From positions 2,387,527 to 2,451,526 of the forward strand of contig NZ_AP024678.1 of NCBI RefSeq assembly GCF_025999095.1: a stretch of 64,000 nucleotides of DNA. The letters are read 5' to 3'. Shown here piece by piece: positions 37,069-45,841 of this stretch. Made by a program: the position numbers and the translations under genes. This DNA is from Thermosynechococcus sp. GTDB taxonomy: Bacteria; Cyanobacteriota; Cyanobacteriia; Thermosynechococcales; Thermosynechococcaceae. Under the pieces are notes generated by a model. The model had not been told where the DNA came from and searched no databases. It saw only the letters and a program-made list of their open reading frames with translations. Within the stretch, counting starts at the first letter, position 1. Each line of letters begins with the position of its first letter.

Positions 37069-37860
37069 TTAAGCGTCAGAGTCATCTGGAATATCTAGAG
37101 CTTCGGCATCGCCATCGTCGCTGGCGGTCATCCCATCGTCGTCCTCCTCAGCGAGATCCGCTTCGGGTTCCTCCAACTGACCATGGCGGCCTTCGTAAAT
37201 GGCATCGGCCAGTTTGCCCACAATCAGCTTAATCGAACGGATGGCATCATCATTAGCGGGGATGGGAATATCCACTTGGGTGGGGTCACAGTTGGTATCT
37301 AGCAGTGCCACGATAGGAATTCCTAATTTGTGACATTCGGCAACGGCGTTGTACTCCCGCTTGACATCCACAATAATCGCGACATCGGGCAGCCGCCGCA
37401 TTTGTTTGATCCCACCAAGGTATTTTTGGAGGCGTGCCAGTTCTCGCCGCAGGGCTGAGGCCTCCTGTTTGGGCCGCAGATCAATGAGGCCGTTTTCCTC
37501 CATGCTTTCTAATTCCTTGAGGCGATCGACACGGGTTTTGATGGTACTCCAGTTGGTGAGCATTCCCCCCAGCCAGCGCTGGTTGACGTAGTAGCTGCCG
37601 CAGCGGAGCGCTTCCTGTTCGACAATGCCGGCGGCTTGACGCTTGGTACCGATAAACAAAAAGCGCTTGCCTTTTTCAGCAGCGTTGCGGATGTAGTTGT
37701 AGGCTTCATCCACCAATTGAGCGGTTTGCACGAGGTCAATGATGTGCACCCCATTGCGAACTGTGAAGATGTAGGGTGCCATCCGGGGGTTCCAGCGGCG
37801 GGCTTGGTGGCCAAAATGAACCCCTGCCTCCAGCATTTGGGCAAGGCTAAGAACTGCCAT
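37069..37860 (-). CDS. rpsB: 30S ribosomal protein S2
   Basis: Small-subunit protein of 263 residues with S2 signatures [20 protein letters not shown] and the later [13 protein letters not shown] and IPANDDA. The last ~35 residues form an acidic tail (EEDDDGM...DIPDDSDA). It heads the rpsB-tsf operon. A consensus TATAAT on the minus strand (37952-37957) lies about 92 nt upstream, leaving a leader long enough for S2 autoregulation. Confidence 0.96.
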   Translation of the reverse strand: MAVLSLAQMLEAGVHFGHQARRWNPRMAPYIFTVRNGVHIIDLVQTAQLVDEAYNYIRNAAEKGKRFLFIGTKRQAAGIVEQEALRCGSYYVNQRWLGGMLTNWSTIKTRVDRLKELESMEENGLIDLRPKQEASALRRELARLQKYLGGIKQMRRLPDVAIIVDVKREYNAVAECHKLGIPIVALLDTNCDPTQVDIPIPANDDAIRSIKLIVGKLADAIYEGRHGQLEEPEADLAEEDDDGMTASDDGDAEALDIPDDSDA

Positions 37861-37951
37861 TGAGTTGTACTCCTATGGGTTAAACAACCATCCGTCCATG
37901 ATCCGGTGAGGACACCCAAGGGGACGAATGTGAAAGATTTGCAGATTTACT

Positions 37952-37957
37952 ATTATA
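37952..37957 (-). promoter_or_regulatory. Predicted -10 element of rpsB-tsf
   Basis: The minus strand reads TATAAT, a perfect -10 hexamer, about 92-97 nt before the rpsB start. I find no good -35 at 16-18 nt (the minus-strand hexamer is TTCCAA-like), so it could be an extended or activator-dependent promoter. Confidence 0.45.
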
Positions 37958-38077
37958 GCCAATAGTCAAGGTCTTTGGAAAGCCCAATCCACAGTGATTT
38001 GGTAGCGTTGTGATCTTGACGCTCGGGGGTGGCCAACCTATTCTGAAACATTTAAGACGGCTGGATGGTGCTTAAGC

Positions 38078-39484
38078 TTGGATATTTCCCGCTTGCGATC
38101 GCAATGGCAACAAATTCACGGTGATGAAACCTCTGAAGCCGTTATTGAGGAGCACTTCGTCCGACCGCTCTTGAGTGTGTTGGGGTTTAGCGATCGCGAT
38201 TGCCTCTCTTCTTTTGATACAGGTATGGGCATTGCCGATGTAGCCGCGCGGTTTCGCCGCGAGAATCAGCCTCCCTTTTCGCAGACTCAAGTTGACCCCG
38301 ATTTAATTGTCGAGATTAAAACCCCTGCCCGTCGCTCGCGCAATACCCCCAGTCAAACTGTGGCCTTGAACCTTGAGAATGGTTCTGCCCATCATAGCCG
38401 CGCCCTGCAACAACTGCGCCAACTTCTCAGGGGACGCCATTGCCAAGGAACCGCTTGGGGGTTGATCACCAATGCCCGCCATCTCCAGCTTTTTCAACGC
38501 CATGGCCACTTGGTCTATCCAGCCACGCCCAACTATGAACTGACGGGCGATCGCCTCGAGAGCATTATCGAGGACTTCAAAACCTGCTTGCGATCGCGCC
38601 CCCGTGCCACCACCCTCTCCATCTACAATCACAAAGGGGGCGTGGGCAAAACCACCACCACGATTAACTTGGGAGCCACCCTTGCTGTGGCGGATGCGGC
38701 CGTTTTACTTGTTGACTGTGACCCGCGGGGGGATCTCAGCCGCGCTCTTGAGCTGACCGCCACAAATGCAACCCTTGCGGCTTGTCTGCAAAATCCTGAT
38801 AAGCCGATTACAGCCGCGATTTGCCCCTTTGACTTGCGCCTTCGCGCCAGTAGCAGTATTAAATCTGCCCATATTTTTGATGTCATTCCCGCTGGGCCAC
38901 AACTGCAAAGCATCCTCATTCAGGCAATGCAAACCCAAAATCCACCCATTACCCGCCTGCGGGAACTCCTCGCCCCCTTGCGCGATCGCTACGACTACAT
39001 TCTCATTGACTGCCCCAGTGCTTGGCTTTTTTTAAGTAAAAGCGCCGTATATGCCAGTGACGCCGTTTTGATTCCCACCCGCCACACCGATCTCTCCTCC
39101 CTCAACAATGCGGCTCAGGTGATTCACCAATTTCTCTTTCATGAAATCCACACCTTGCGCCGTGAAGGGGGTCCCCTTCCTTTACCCATTTTCTTTAATG
39201 GTGCTCCCTTTAATCGTGCTCCGACAACCGATAGGGCAATCGCTGTTGCCCAGGCAGAAATTGAACGGATTCTCCAGAAACTCCCCCACCTCACCCCCTA
39301 CTTTTGGCCCCAGTATCAAGCCAGTGACACAAGTGTATTTGCCATTCCTGAATATGCCATCATTGCCCGTGCCGCCTTTGCCCGCGTTCCTGCTGTCTTC
39401 AAAGATAAGCGCGTCCTAGGCTTCTATCAGGCACTCGTGCAGACCTATCTTCGCCCCTTAGCGTCTGCCGATGACCTCTCCTAA
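38078..39484 (+). CDS. HsdR-N/PD-(D/E)xK-like domain fused to ParA-type ATPase
   Basis: 468 residues from a TTG start; no in-frame ATG nearby. Residues about 1-170 resemble the N-terminal nuclease domain of type I restriction subunit R: a helix with E24/E25, PLLSVLGF, then DLIVEIK (D75, E79, K81), followed by a LITNARHLQLF strand. Residues about 175-455 are a ParA/MinD-type ATPase with deviant Walker A KGGVGKTTT (K186, K191), VDCDPRGD switch I and YILIDCPSAW Walker B. No ParB, restriction or methylase partner is adjacent. It is divergent from rpsB and precedes a decayed gene. Confidence 0.78.
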   Translation: MDISRLRSQWQQIHGDETSEAVIEEHFVRPLLSVLGFSDRDCLSSFDTGMGIADVAARFRRENQPPFSQTQVDPDLIVEIKTPARRSRNTPSQTVALNLENGSAHHSRALQQLRQLLRGRHCQGTAWGLITNARHLQLFQRHGHLVYPATPNYELTGDRLESIIEDFKTCLRSRPRATTLSIYNHKGGVGKTTTTINLGATLAVADAAVLLVDCDPRGDLSRALELTATNATLAACLQNPDKPITAAICPFDLRLRASSSIKSAHIFDVIPAGPQLQSILIQAMQTQNPPITRLRELLAPLRDRYDYILIDCPSAWLFLSKSAVYASDAVLIPTRHTDLSSLNNAAQVIHQFLFHEIHTLRREGGPLPLPIFFNGAPFNRAPTTDRAIAVAQAEIERILQKLPHLTPYFWPQYQASDTSVFAIPEYAIIARAAFARVPAVFKDKRVLGFYQALVQTYLRPLASADDLS

Positions 39485-39875
39485 CAGACAACCTTCCTAA
39501 CAGGATTTATAAAAATCTGAAAACAGAAATTGCTTGCTCCCCCTAAAATGACATTCCCCCCTGAGCAGCAGCCATGATCGAGCCTGTCACCCAATCCTAA
39601 ATCACTGAGGTGCTGGACACCGTGAGGGCAATGCAGCCGCAACGGGCAGAACTCACCCTTGCAGTGAAGGTAGAGCAAGCGGAAATTCGTAAAACGTTCA
39701 ACCTCGTAGAGGCAAAACTTCTATAGAGGCCAAAATGAAGGGCAGGACGGGACGGCGACTACCTTGTTCGTCTCTTTGCTGACGGTCTGAGTATGTGTTT
39801 GCGTTGCGGGCAAAGACACAAGGCTGCAAAACTACGGTAATCTTATAGACAAACGAGAGTATTACTGGCAGTGCT
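39485..39875. other. Intergenic region upstream of cysA, containing a relic
   Basis: 391 nt between two plus-strand genes. The middle holds the broken small gene at 39574-39738. The remainder shows no RNA gene or strong hairpin. The length is unusual for this compact window and fits decay of a former gene or an insertion and loss next to the ParA-like fusion gene. Confidence 0.4.
39574..39738 (+). pseudogene. Relic of a small coiled-coil protein
   Basis: Starting at an ATG (39574), one frame reads MIEPVTQS, a stop, then ITEVLDTVRAMQPQRAELTL, AVKVEQAEIRKTFNLVEAKLL, a stop, and a third stop soon after. The pieces look like a small cyanobacterial helical protein of the kind made of an N-terminal VTQ-ITEVLDTV-type helix and a heptad coiled coil, now broken by nonsense codons. 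The function of that group is unknown. Low confidence because it is short. Confidence 0.4.
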
Positions 39876-40886
39876 ATGGGCATCACCATTGAAAATGTTT
39901 CGAAGGCCTTTGGCTCCTTTCAAGCGGTCAAGCAAGTGGATTTGGATATTGCCAGTGGCTCCTTGGTGGCACTGTTGGGGCCTTCGGGTTCTGGTAAATC
40001 AACCTTACTGCGACTAATTGCGGGCCTAGAGATGCCCGACACTGGACGGATTCTCCTCACGGGTAAGGATGCCACCTATCAAAGTGTCCAAGAGCGCAAT
40101 ATTGGCTTTGTCTTTCAGCACTATGCCCTTTTTAAGCACATGACCGTGCGCCAAAATATCGCCTTTGGCCTAGAGCTGCGCAGGGTGCCCCGTGCCAAGA
40201 TTAAGGCCCGCGTCGAGGAACTATTAGAGTTGGTGCAGTTATCAGGTTTGGGCGATCGCTACCCCTCTCAGCTCTCCGGCGGACAACGCCAGCGGGTGGC
40301 TCTGGCCCGTGCCCTTGCTGTAGAACCTAAGGTGCTGTTGCTAGATGAACCGTTTGCTGCCCTCGATGCCAAGGTGCGCAAGGAACTGCGAGCATGGCTG
40401 CGCCGCCTCCACGACGATGTCCATGTGACAACGGTCTTCGTGACCCACGACCAAGAGGAAGCCATGGAAGTTGCGGATCAAATTGTCGTCATGAACAAAG
40501 GGCAAGTGGAGCAGGTGGGCACCCCGGCTGAAATCTACGACCATCCCGCCAGCCCTTTTGTGATGAGCTTTATTGGCCCTGTCAATGTCTTGCGCTCCCG
40601 CGTCTTCCAGCAAACCCAAGACACGGCTCCCCACTGCGATATTTTTCTGCGCCCGCGCGACATCATTATTGAAACCAGTCCCAACGGCAACACCGTCTCA
40701 GCTCGCATTCACCGCATCATCCACTTGGGCTGGGAAATTCAGGTGGAACTGCGCCTAGACGATGGGCAGGAATTGATGGCACACCTATCGCGAGAGCGAT
40801 TTGACGAGCTGCACCTTGAACCCCAACAACAGGTCTTCATTAAGCCACGGGAGGCAAAGTCCTTTCCCCTTTACTACAGTATTTAG
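39876..40886 (+). CDS. cysA: Sulfate ABC transporter ATP-binding protein
   Basis: 336 residues. Walker [13 protein letters not shown]-loop [14 protein letters not shown], signature [15 protein letters not shown], Walker [17 protein letters not shown] and switch His in [15 protein letters not shown] are all present. A C-terminal TOBE-like domain (FLRPRDI... [14 protein letters not shown]) fits the CysA group of sulfate/thiosulfate importers, although molybdate and other CUT1-type ATPases are similar. No permease or binding protein is in the window. Symbol given with moderate certainty. Confidence 0.85.
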   Translation: MGITIENVSKAFGSFQAVKQVDLDIASGSLVALLGPSGSGKSTLLRLIAGLEMPDTGRILLTGKDATYQSVQERNIGFVFQHYALFKHMTVRQNIAFGLELRRVPRAKIKARVEELLELVQLSGLGDRYPSQLSGGQRQRVALARALAVEPKVLLLDEPFAALDAKVRKELRAWLRRLHDDVHVTTVFVTHDQEEAMEVADQIVVMNKGQVEQVGTPAEIYDHPASPFVMSFIGPVNVLRSRVFQQTQDTAPHCDIFLRPRDIIIETSPNGNTVSARIHRIIHLGWEIQVELRLDDGQELMAHLSRERFDELHLEPQQQVFIKPREAKSFPLYYSI

Positions 40887-40910
40887 GCAGAAAAAAAATC
40901 TGTTCATCCC

Positions 40911-40940
40911 TTGAACAAAGGGCACTCGACTTGTTATGCT
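40911..40940 (+). promoter_or_regulatory. Predicted promoter of tRNA-Gln
   Basis: TTGAAC (40911-40916) and TATGCT (40935-40940) are separated by 18 nt and end 15 nt before the tRNA. This gives a short 5' leader. Confidence 0.45.
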
Positions 40941-40955
40941 AACAAAGCGATGCAA

Positions 40956-41027
40956 TGGGGTGTCGCCAAGCGGTAAGGCAGCGGGTTTTGGTCCCGCCAT
41001 TCGGGGGTTCGAATCCTCCCGCCCCAG
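40956..41027 (+). tRNA. tRNA-Gln (TTG)
   Basis: 72 nt that fold as a cloverleaf. Acceptor stem TGGGGTG pairs with CGCCCCA, discriminator G. The anticodon stem GCGGG/CCCGC closes the loop TTTTGGT, giving anticodon TTG. The T-arm has GGGTTCGAATCC. CCA is not encoded. It lies between cysA and a HAD-family gene on the same strand. Confidence 0.97.
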
Positions 41028-41044
41028 TTAGGTTTTAGAAATCA

Positions 41045-41827
41045 ATGGCACAAATATTCCCCTCATTGCTGGCCTTAGATTTTGATGGCGTTCTCTGTAA
41101 CGGCCTGCGGGAATATTTTCAAACCAGTTGGCGAGTCTATCAGCAGGTGTGGCCTGAGCAGCCCCTTGGGATTTCCCTAGAGAAACTAGAAAGGCAATTT
41201 GGTCAATTGCGCGCTGTGATTACGGTGGGGTGGGAGATGCCGCTGCTGTTGCGGGCAATTGTTGAAGGTACCCCTGCTCAAGAGATTCTCCAAGATTGGC
41301 CAAAGGTGTGCGATCGCCTGCTGGCTACCTATCATCTCACTGCCGCTGATTTAGGAGCACGAGTGGACGGCCTGCGCGATCGCTGGATTGAAACGGACTG
41401 GCAAAGCTGGTTAGCGCTCCATAACTTTTATGACGGTGTCATAGCCGCTGTGCAACACTGGCAGGCCCAAGGGCAAGCCCTCGCCATTGTCACCACCAAG
41501 GAGCAGCGCTTTGTCACCTACTTGCTGGAGCAGGCGGGCCTCTCTTTTCCCTCGGAGGCCATCTATGGCAAAGAGCAACAGCAGCCAAAACCTGTGATTC
41601 TTCAGGCGCTGCAGTCAACCTATGGCGCGCCCCTGTGGTTTGTTGAGGATCGCCTTGGGGCACTACTACAGGTTGCAGCGACATCGGAACTCGCGGAAAC
41701 AAAACTCTTTTTGGCCACCTGGGGCTATACCACCGCGGGCGATCGCGCCCAGGCTGAAGCACATCCGCGCATCCATCTCCTCAGCCTAGAACAATTTTGC
41801 CAATTTCCCCACTGGCTGTCCGCCTAA
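41045..41827 (+). CDS. HAD-superfamily hydrolase
   Basis: 260 residues. Motif I is LALDFDGVLCNG (nucleophile and acid Asp), motif II is the Thr of IVTTKEQ, motif III Lys is in YGKEQQQPKP and motif IV is WFVEDRLGAL. A helical cap of about 110 residues lies between motifs I and II, as in phosphoglycolate phosphatase-like members. Substrate unknown; a phosphoglycolate phosphatase role would fit the photorespiratory genes in the window, but that is speculation. Starts 17 nt after tRNA-Gln. Confidence 0.85.
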   Translation: MAQIFPSLLALDFDGVLCNGLREYFQTSWRVYQQVWPEQPLGISLEKLERQFGQLRAVITVGWEMPLLLRAIVEGTPAQEILQDWPKVCDRLLATYHLTAADLGARVDGLRDRWIETDWQSWLALHNFYDGVIAAVQHWQAQGQALAIVTTKEQRFVTYLLEQAGLSFPSEAIYGKEQQQPKPVILQALQSTYGAPLWFVEDRLGALLQVAATSELAETKLFLATWGYTTAGDRAQAEAHPRIHLLSLEQFCQFPHWLSA

Positions 41828-41831
41828 CCCC

Positions 41832-41860
41832 TTGTCTTTCAGGGTAGTTTTCTCTATACT
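41832..41860 (+). promoter_or_regulatory. Predicted promoter of tRNA-Lys
   Basis: TTGTCT (41832-41837) is followed after exactly 17 nt by TATACT (41855-41860), 21 nt before the mature tRNA. Confidence 0.55.
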
Positions 41861-41881
41861 GAAAAAGCTGTGAAACAGCGC

Positions 41882-41953
41882 GGGTCGCTAGCTCAGCGGT
41901 AGAGCACTCGGCTTTTAACCGATTGGTCTTGGGTTCGAATCCCAGGCGACCCA
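41882..41953 (+). tRNA. tRNA-Lys (TTT)
   Basis: 72 nt cloverleaf. Acceptor stem GGGTCGC pairs with GCGACCC, discriminator A. The anticodon loop CTTTTAA, closed by TCGG/CCGA, gives anticodon TTT. D-arm AGCTCAGCGGTAGAGC and T-loop GGTTCGAATCC are canonical. CCA is not encoded. The 3' end is 6 nt from the convergent vipp1 stop. Confidence 0.97.
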
Positions 41954-41959
41954 CTAAAG

Positions 41960-42805
41960 CTAACTCTCTAGCAGACGGCGGAGTTCTGCCATATCGTCAT
42001 CAATAGATTTACTTTGAGACGATGCACTGGTGCGTGGTGCGTCCTGCACTTCAGGAGCAGAGATATTGATATTGATATTCAATTGACTGCTGCCAGTGGC
42101 GGTCTGGGGTAGCGTCCCCGCAGAGGGGGCATCAGGCAACAGACCCATTTGCCGCTTCATTTCCAGCAGCTCAAATTCCACGTCCTGCTTGTTAGCACTG
42201 CTTTGGAGGGCTTCGAATTTACTTTCGAGCGTATCGCCACTCAGTTCAGCAATAGCTTGGGAGCGAGCCTCCATTTGGAGCACTTTATCTTCCATGCGTT
42301 CAAATGCCGCCATTGCATTGGAGGTGCCCACCTTGCTGACCGCTTGATGAATCTGTTCGGAGGCTTTGGCTGCACGAACCCGTGCCTTAAGCATTTCCTT
42401 CTTCGTTTTGGCCTCAGAAATTTTGCTTTCAAGGGCCGTCAAGTTGTCCTTGAGGGTTTTCACTTGAGCAGCCATTTGATCCACCTGGGCTTTGAGGGCA
42501 ATAGCGGTATCTGCGGCAGTTTTCTTGCGGTTCAAGGCTTCGAGAGCCAGGGCTTCATCTCCTCTACTGAGGGCAAGCCGTGCCCGCTCTTCCCACTGCT
42601 GGGCATCCTTAAGATTTTGGGTGTACTGTTGTTCGAGTCGTTTTTGAGCGGCAATGGCCTGAGCAACCGCTTGGCGTAACTTCACCAAGTCGGCATTCAT
42701 ATCAATAATCGTTTGCTCGAGAATTTTTTCCGGATCTTCGGCAGCACTGACTAGGGCATTGAGGTTAGAGCGAATGACCATGCCCACACGATCAAGTAAA
42801 CCCAT
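41960..42805 (-). CDS. vipp1: Vipp1/IM30, thylakoid membrane maintenance ESCRT-III-like protein
   Basis: 281 residues from the ATG at 42805 (MGLLDRVGMVIRSN, the typical amphipathic helix alpha-0). A long helical hairpin follows (about 25-215, with DPEKILEQTIIDM). The C-terminus after a Pro/Ser/Asn linker carries an extra acidic helix (DDDMAELRRLLES). That extra helix separates Vipp1 from bacterial PspA. The protein forms rings and rods that protect and shape thylakoid membranes. An upstream in-frame ATG at 42820 is less likely. Confidence 0.93.
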   Translation of the reverse strand: MGLLDRVGMVIRSNLNALVSAAEDPEKILEQTIIDMNADLVKLRQAVAQAIAAQKRLEQQYTQNLKDAQQWEERARLALSRGDEALALEALNRKKTAADTAIALKAQVDQMAAQVKTLKDNLTALESKISEAKTKKEMLKARVRAAKASEQIHQAVSKVGTSNAMAAFERMEDKVLQMEARSQAIAELSGDTLESKFEALQSSANKQDVEFELLEMKRQMGLLPDAPSAGTLPQTATGSSQLNININISAPEVQDAPRTSASSQSKSIDDDMAELRRLLES

Positions 42806-42852
42806 GGTTCGCCTCGTCAATAACTCGTTGACTCTACTCTAACGCATGCCCC

Positions 42853-43632
42853 TCACATCCCCATGATGCAGTAGCCCGAATCCACATAAAGAATTTGGCC
42901 AGTGATACCACTGGCTAGATCACTAGCCAGAAAAGCTGCCGTGTTGCCCACTTCTGTTTGGGTTACCGTGCGCCGCAGGGGAGCCGTGGCTTCCACATGG
43001 TGAATCATGTCCAGAATGCCCCCTACGGCTGAGGAGGCTAAGGTGCGAATTGGACCAGCGGAGATACCATTGACGCGGATATTCAGAGGCCCTAGTTCCG
43101 CTGCTAGATAGCGCACGTTCATTTCTAGGGCTGCCTTAGCAATGCCCATGACGTTGTAGTTTGGCACAACCCGCACACCCCCCAAATAGGTGAGGGTAAT
43201 GATTGAACCCCCATGGGTCATCAGCGGTTTGGCGGCACGGCTGAGGGAGATGAGGGAGTAGGCACTAATGTCGAGGGCAAGATGAAAGCCCTCAAGGGAG
43301 ACTGCTGAAAAGTCACCACTGAGATCTTCTTTTTGAGCAAAGGCCAAACAGTGAATCAAGATATCTAAGCCACCCCATGTGGATTGAATCGCCGCAAAGA
43401 CGTCGTCAATTTGTTGAGGTTGCTGCACATCTAGCGGCAGGAGCAACTTGGGAACAAGGGGGGCTGTCAGTTCCTCGACCTTTTGCTTGAGCTTTCCCCG
43501 CTCGTCGGGCAGATATGTCACTGCCAGCTCAGCACCCGCTGCATGGAGCTGTTGGGCAATCCCCCAAGCAATCGAGCGATTATTGGCAATGCCTGTCACA
43601 AGGGCGCGTTTTCCCGATAGGTCTAGGAGCAT
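42853..43632 (-). CDS. fabI: Enoyl-[acyl-carrier-protein] reductase (NADH)
   Basis: Last reduction of the fatty-acid elongation cycle. 259 residues, short-chain dehydrogenase fold. The FabI-type cofactor loop is GIANNRSIAWGIAQ; the catalytic pair is Tyr in VVPNYNVMGIAKAALE with Lys six to seven residues later; SAGPIRTLASSAV is the flexible substrate loop. It is divergent from nothing nearby and lies between vipp1 and the Rieske gene on the same strand. Confidence 0.95.
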   Translation of the reverse strand: MLLDLSGKRALVTGIANNRSIAWGIAQQLHAAGAELAVTYLPDERGKLKQKVEELTAPLVPKLLLPLDVQQPQQIDDVFAAIQSTWGGLDILIHCLAFAQKEDLSGDFSAVSLEGFHLALDISAYSLISLSRAAKPLMTHGGSIITLTYLGGVRVVPNYNVMGIAKAALEMNVRYLAAELGPLNIRVNGISAGPIRTLASSAVGGILDMIHHVEATAPLRRTVTQTEVGNTAAFLASDLASGITGQILYVDSGYCIMGM

Positions 43633-43695
43633 AGGTACAGCCAGTGTGCATGATTTAGATTTAACCCTCTGATCCTACCAGAGGGGCTGCTGCCT

Positions 43696-44769
43696 TTATC
43701 GCCAGCGCAGGACTTGGGTTTTCAGGGGGTTGACAAATTCCCGTTCCTCTTGAATGGCCTTTTCGTACTCCCGTTTAAGCTGGTAGTACCACTTGGCTTG
43801 GTAATCTGCTTCTTTAATGAGCGTCAAGGGTGGCTTGTACTTCAGGCCTTCGCTTTGCTTGGCTACAATACGCAAATCTTGGTTGAGAAATTCCCGCGCT
43901 AGGGGAGCCAGTAGGGGTTTCAGGGGAGCAAGCCAAGGAAATGTCCAGTAGTAGGTGGCGGTGAGTTCAGTTTCCTGATCGTTAATGGGGGTGAGGGTAA
44001 TCAGAAAACAAAACGTGTGGCGATCGCTATAGTTAGTTTCGATGCGAATGCCCGGCAGCCGATAGATAATTTCCACCTCAGGGTGGCCACCCAAAATGTG
44101 GTGTGCCCAAGACTTGCGCAACAGGGGATGACGGCGCATTGTAAAGCCATAGGGCGACGGATCAAAGGTTTTCGCCTTCTCAAAGAGCTTGCCTCGCTTG
44201 CGCCACCACCAGGCCCCATGGACAAAGGGGGCATGGGAAGGATCCATAAAGTTAATAAACACCTGATCCAGATGTCCCGGAAAGATGAATTTTTGTACGG
44301 CTTGGGGTTGGGTCTCGGCACTAAATCCGGGAACCAGGGGCACCTCTAGGGTGGGCTCGCTGACATTGCGCTCATTGGCCGGGAAAAAAATCCAGAGATT
44401 GCCCTGCACCTCGCGCACTGGATAGCTCAACACCCCAAAGTTTTTGAGATCCACATCGCTATCACTCGTCAGCGAGGGAATGAGCGTACAGTGGCCGTGG
44501 GCATTAAAGCGCCAGCCGTGATAGGGGCACTCCACCTCTTCGCCATCAAAGCGACCATAGTGCAGGGGAATGCCACGGTGAGGGCAGAGATTACGCAGGG
44601 CAAAGGGCTTTCCTGAAGTGGTACGACAAAATAGGATCGGTTCCCCTAAAAGCACCTTGGCTTGACAGCGACCCGGTTTAAGGTCAGCGGCTGGCAAGCC
44701 ATAGTACCAGATATGGCGCAAAAAGCTACTACCCTCATGAAGGGAGAATGAAGTGCTGCTGGATGTCAT
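43696..44769 (-). CDS. Rieske non-heme iron oxygenase (PaO-like)
   Basis: 357 residues. The N-terminal Rieske domain has CPHRG (C and H ligands, about residue 62) and CPYHGW (about 82). The mononuclear iron site is NFMDPSHAPFVHG (two His; a further Asp expected near the C-terminus). The layout is that of the pheophorbide a oxygenase/TIC55/chlorophyllide oxygenase group. No membrane helix pair is obvious at the C-terminus. The substrate is unknown; tetrapyrrole oxidation is only one possibility. It is co-directional with ycf48 and 39 nt behind it. Confidence 0.85.
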   Translation of the reverse strand: MTSSSTSFSLHEGSSFLRHIWYYGLPAADLKPGRCQAKVLLGEPILFCRTTSGKPFALRNLCPHRGIPLHYGRFDGEEVECPYHGWRFNAHGHCTLIPSLTSDSDVDLKNFGVLSYPVREVQGNLWIFFPANERNVSEPTLEVPLVPGFSAETQPQAVQKFIFPGHLDQVFINFMDPSHAPFVHGAWWWRKRGKLFEKAKTFDPSPYGFTMRRHPLLRKSWAHHILGGHPEVEIIYRLPGIRIETNYSDRHTFCFLITLTPINDQETELTATYYWTFPWLAPLKPLLAPLAREFLNQDLRIVAKQSEGLKYKPPLTLIKEADYQAKWYYQLKREYEKAIQEEREFVNPLKTQVLRWR

Positions 44770-44808
44770 AACGAGACTCTGCCAGATGGTCGGCGGTTAT
44801 TTTCTACG

Positions 44809-45816
44809 TTACGCTGGAGCAGCCGTCAAGTCAGTCACATACCGCAGTAAGATTCCCTTCTGGCCGAGGATGAACCCTTGATCGGGACCAAAGAAGAGAA
44901 TTTTATAAAAGTTGGAGGGGACTTTCTTCACGTCCACATCCTGCTGCCACGTTTGGCCACCATCTTGGCTACACAGCAGCACGCCGGCCCCCCCTGCTAG
45001 CCATACTTCGTTGGGTGTGCGATAGGCCAGATCAAGGAAGCCAACACTATTGCGACGCAGAGGACTCAGCAGTTCTCCCCAATTCTCAGAATTATCTGGA
45101 TCAGAAAAAGCAATTTTACCCCCATTGACAATCATCCAGAGCCGACCATCAGGGGTAAAGCCCATATTGTGGAGGCGGCGTGAGGTGGTGCGATTATGGG
45201 GTTCCCAAGCGGTTTGGCCCGGTTCCCAAGTAGAGTAAAAGCTCCCCCGCGAGGAGACAGCCACATACTCTCCAGAGGGCGAACGGTTGAGGTTGCGCAT
45301 GACACCAATGGCTTCTTGGACTAATGCTTGCCAGTTTTTGCCACTATCTTTGGTGCGGTAAATTGCCCCCACATCGGTCATCATTTCCGCAGCGCCATTG
45401 CCGAGGGCTTTGATCAGGCGGGGCGAACCGGGGAGTTTGGGATTGAGGGGAATTTGGCTCCAAGACTGGCCACCATCGGTTGTGTGCAGCATAATTGGCG
45501 GCTCACCGACAATCCAGCCCTCGTTCCCCTGGAAGCTAACGCTGTTGAAGCGATAGTCGGGATTATCTAAAACCAGCCTACGCGGTTCCCAGGTTTGACC
45601 ACTGTCGCGAGTTTCCATTAGCGTGGCATTGGTACCGACTAACCAACCGTGATTACGGTCAATAAAGCTCATGTCAAGAATCGTTGAGGTTGTTGGCAGT
45701 TGGATGGCTTCCCAAGGATTGTAGTCCAAAGCAGGGATAGCCAGGGCAGAGGTGCTCAGGCTCACCCAGAGGAGAACGGTCACTAGGAGCCAATGCAGGA
45801 ACTTGATTCCTTTCAT
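44809..45816 (-). CDS. ycf48: Photosystem II assembly factor Ycf48 (HCF136)
   Basis: Periplasmic/lumenal seven-bladed beta-propeller that binds precursor D1 early in PSII assembly. 335 residues from the ATG at 45816 (MKGIKFLHWLL), with a signal peptide ending in STSALA. Propeller repeats show the recurring DGGQTW / DSGKNW motif. No lipobox Cys is seen at the cleavage site. An upstream in-frame ATG at 45852 would overlap rubA and spoil the signal peptide. It follows rubA by 25 nt, the conserved cyanobacterial order. Confidence 0.93.
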   Translation of the reverse strand: MKGIKFLHWLLVTVLLWVSLSTSALAIPALDYNPWEAIQLPTTSTILDMSFIDRNHGWLVGTNATLMETRDSGQTWEPRRLVLDNPDYRFNSVSFQGNEGWIVGEPPIMLHTTDGGQSWSQIPLNPKLPGSPRLIKALGNGAAEMMTDVGAIYRTKDSGKNWQALVQEAIGVMRNLNRSPSGEYVAVSSRGSFYSTWEPGQTAWEPHNRTTSRRLHNMGFTPDGRLWMIVNGGKIAFSDPDNSENWGELLSPLRRNSVGFLDLAYRTPNEVWLAGGAGVLLCSQDGGQTWQQDVDVKKVPSNFYKILFFGPDQGFILGQKGILLRYVTDLTAAPA

Positions 45817-45841
45817 TTTTTGCCAGTAAATGTCAATTTGT

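Noticed and set aside
42149-42679. 176-codon plus-strand open frame opposite vipp1
   Set aside because: Leu/Phe-rich shadow of a helical coiled-coil gene, no start signal.
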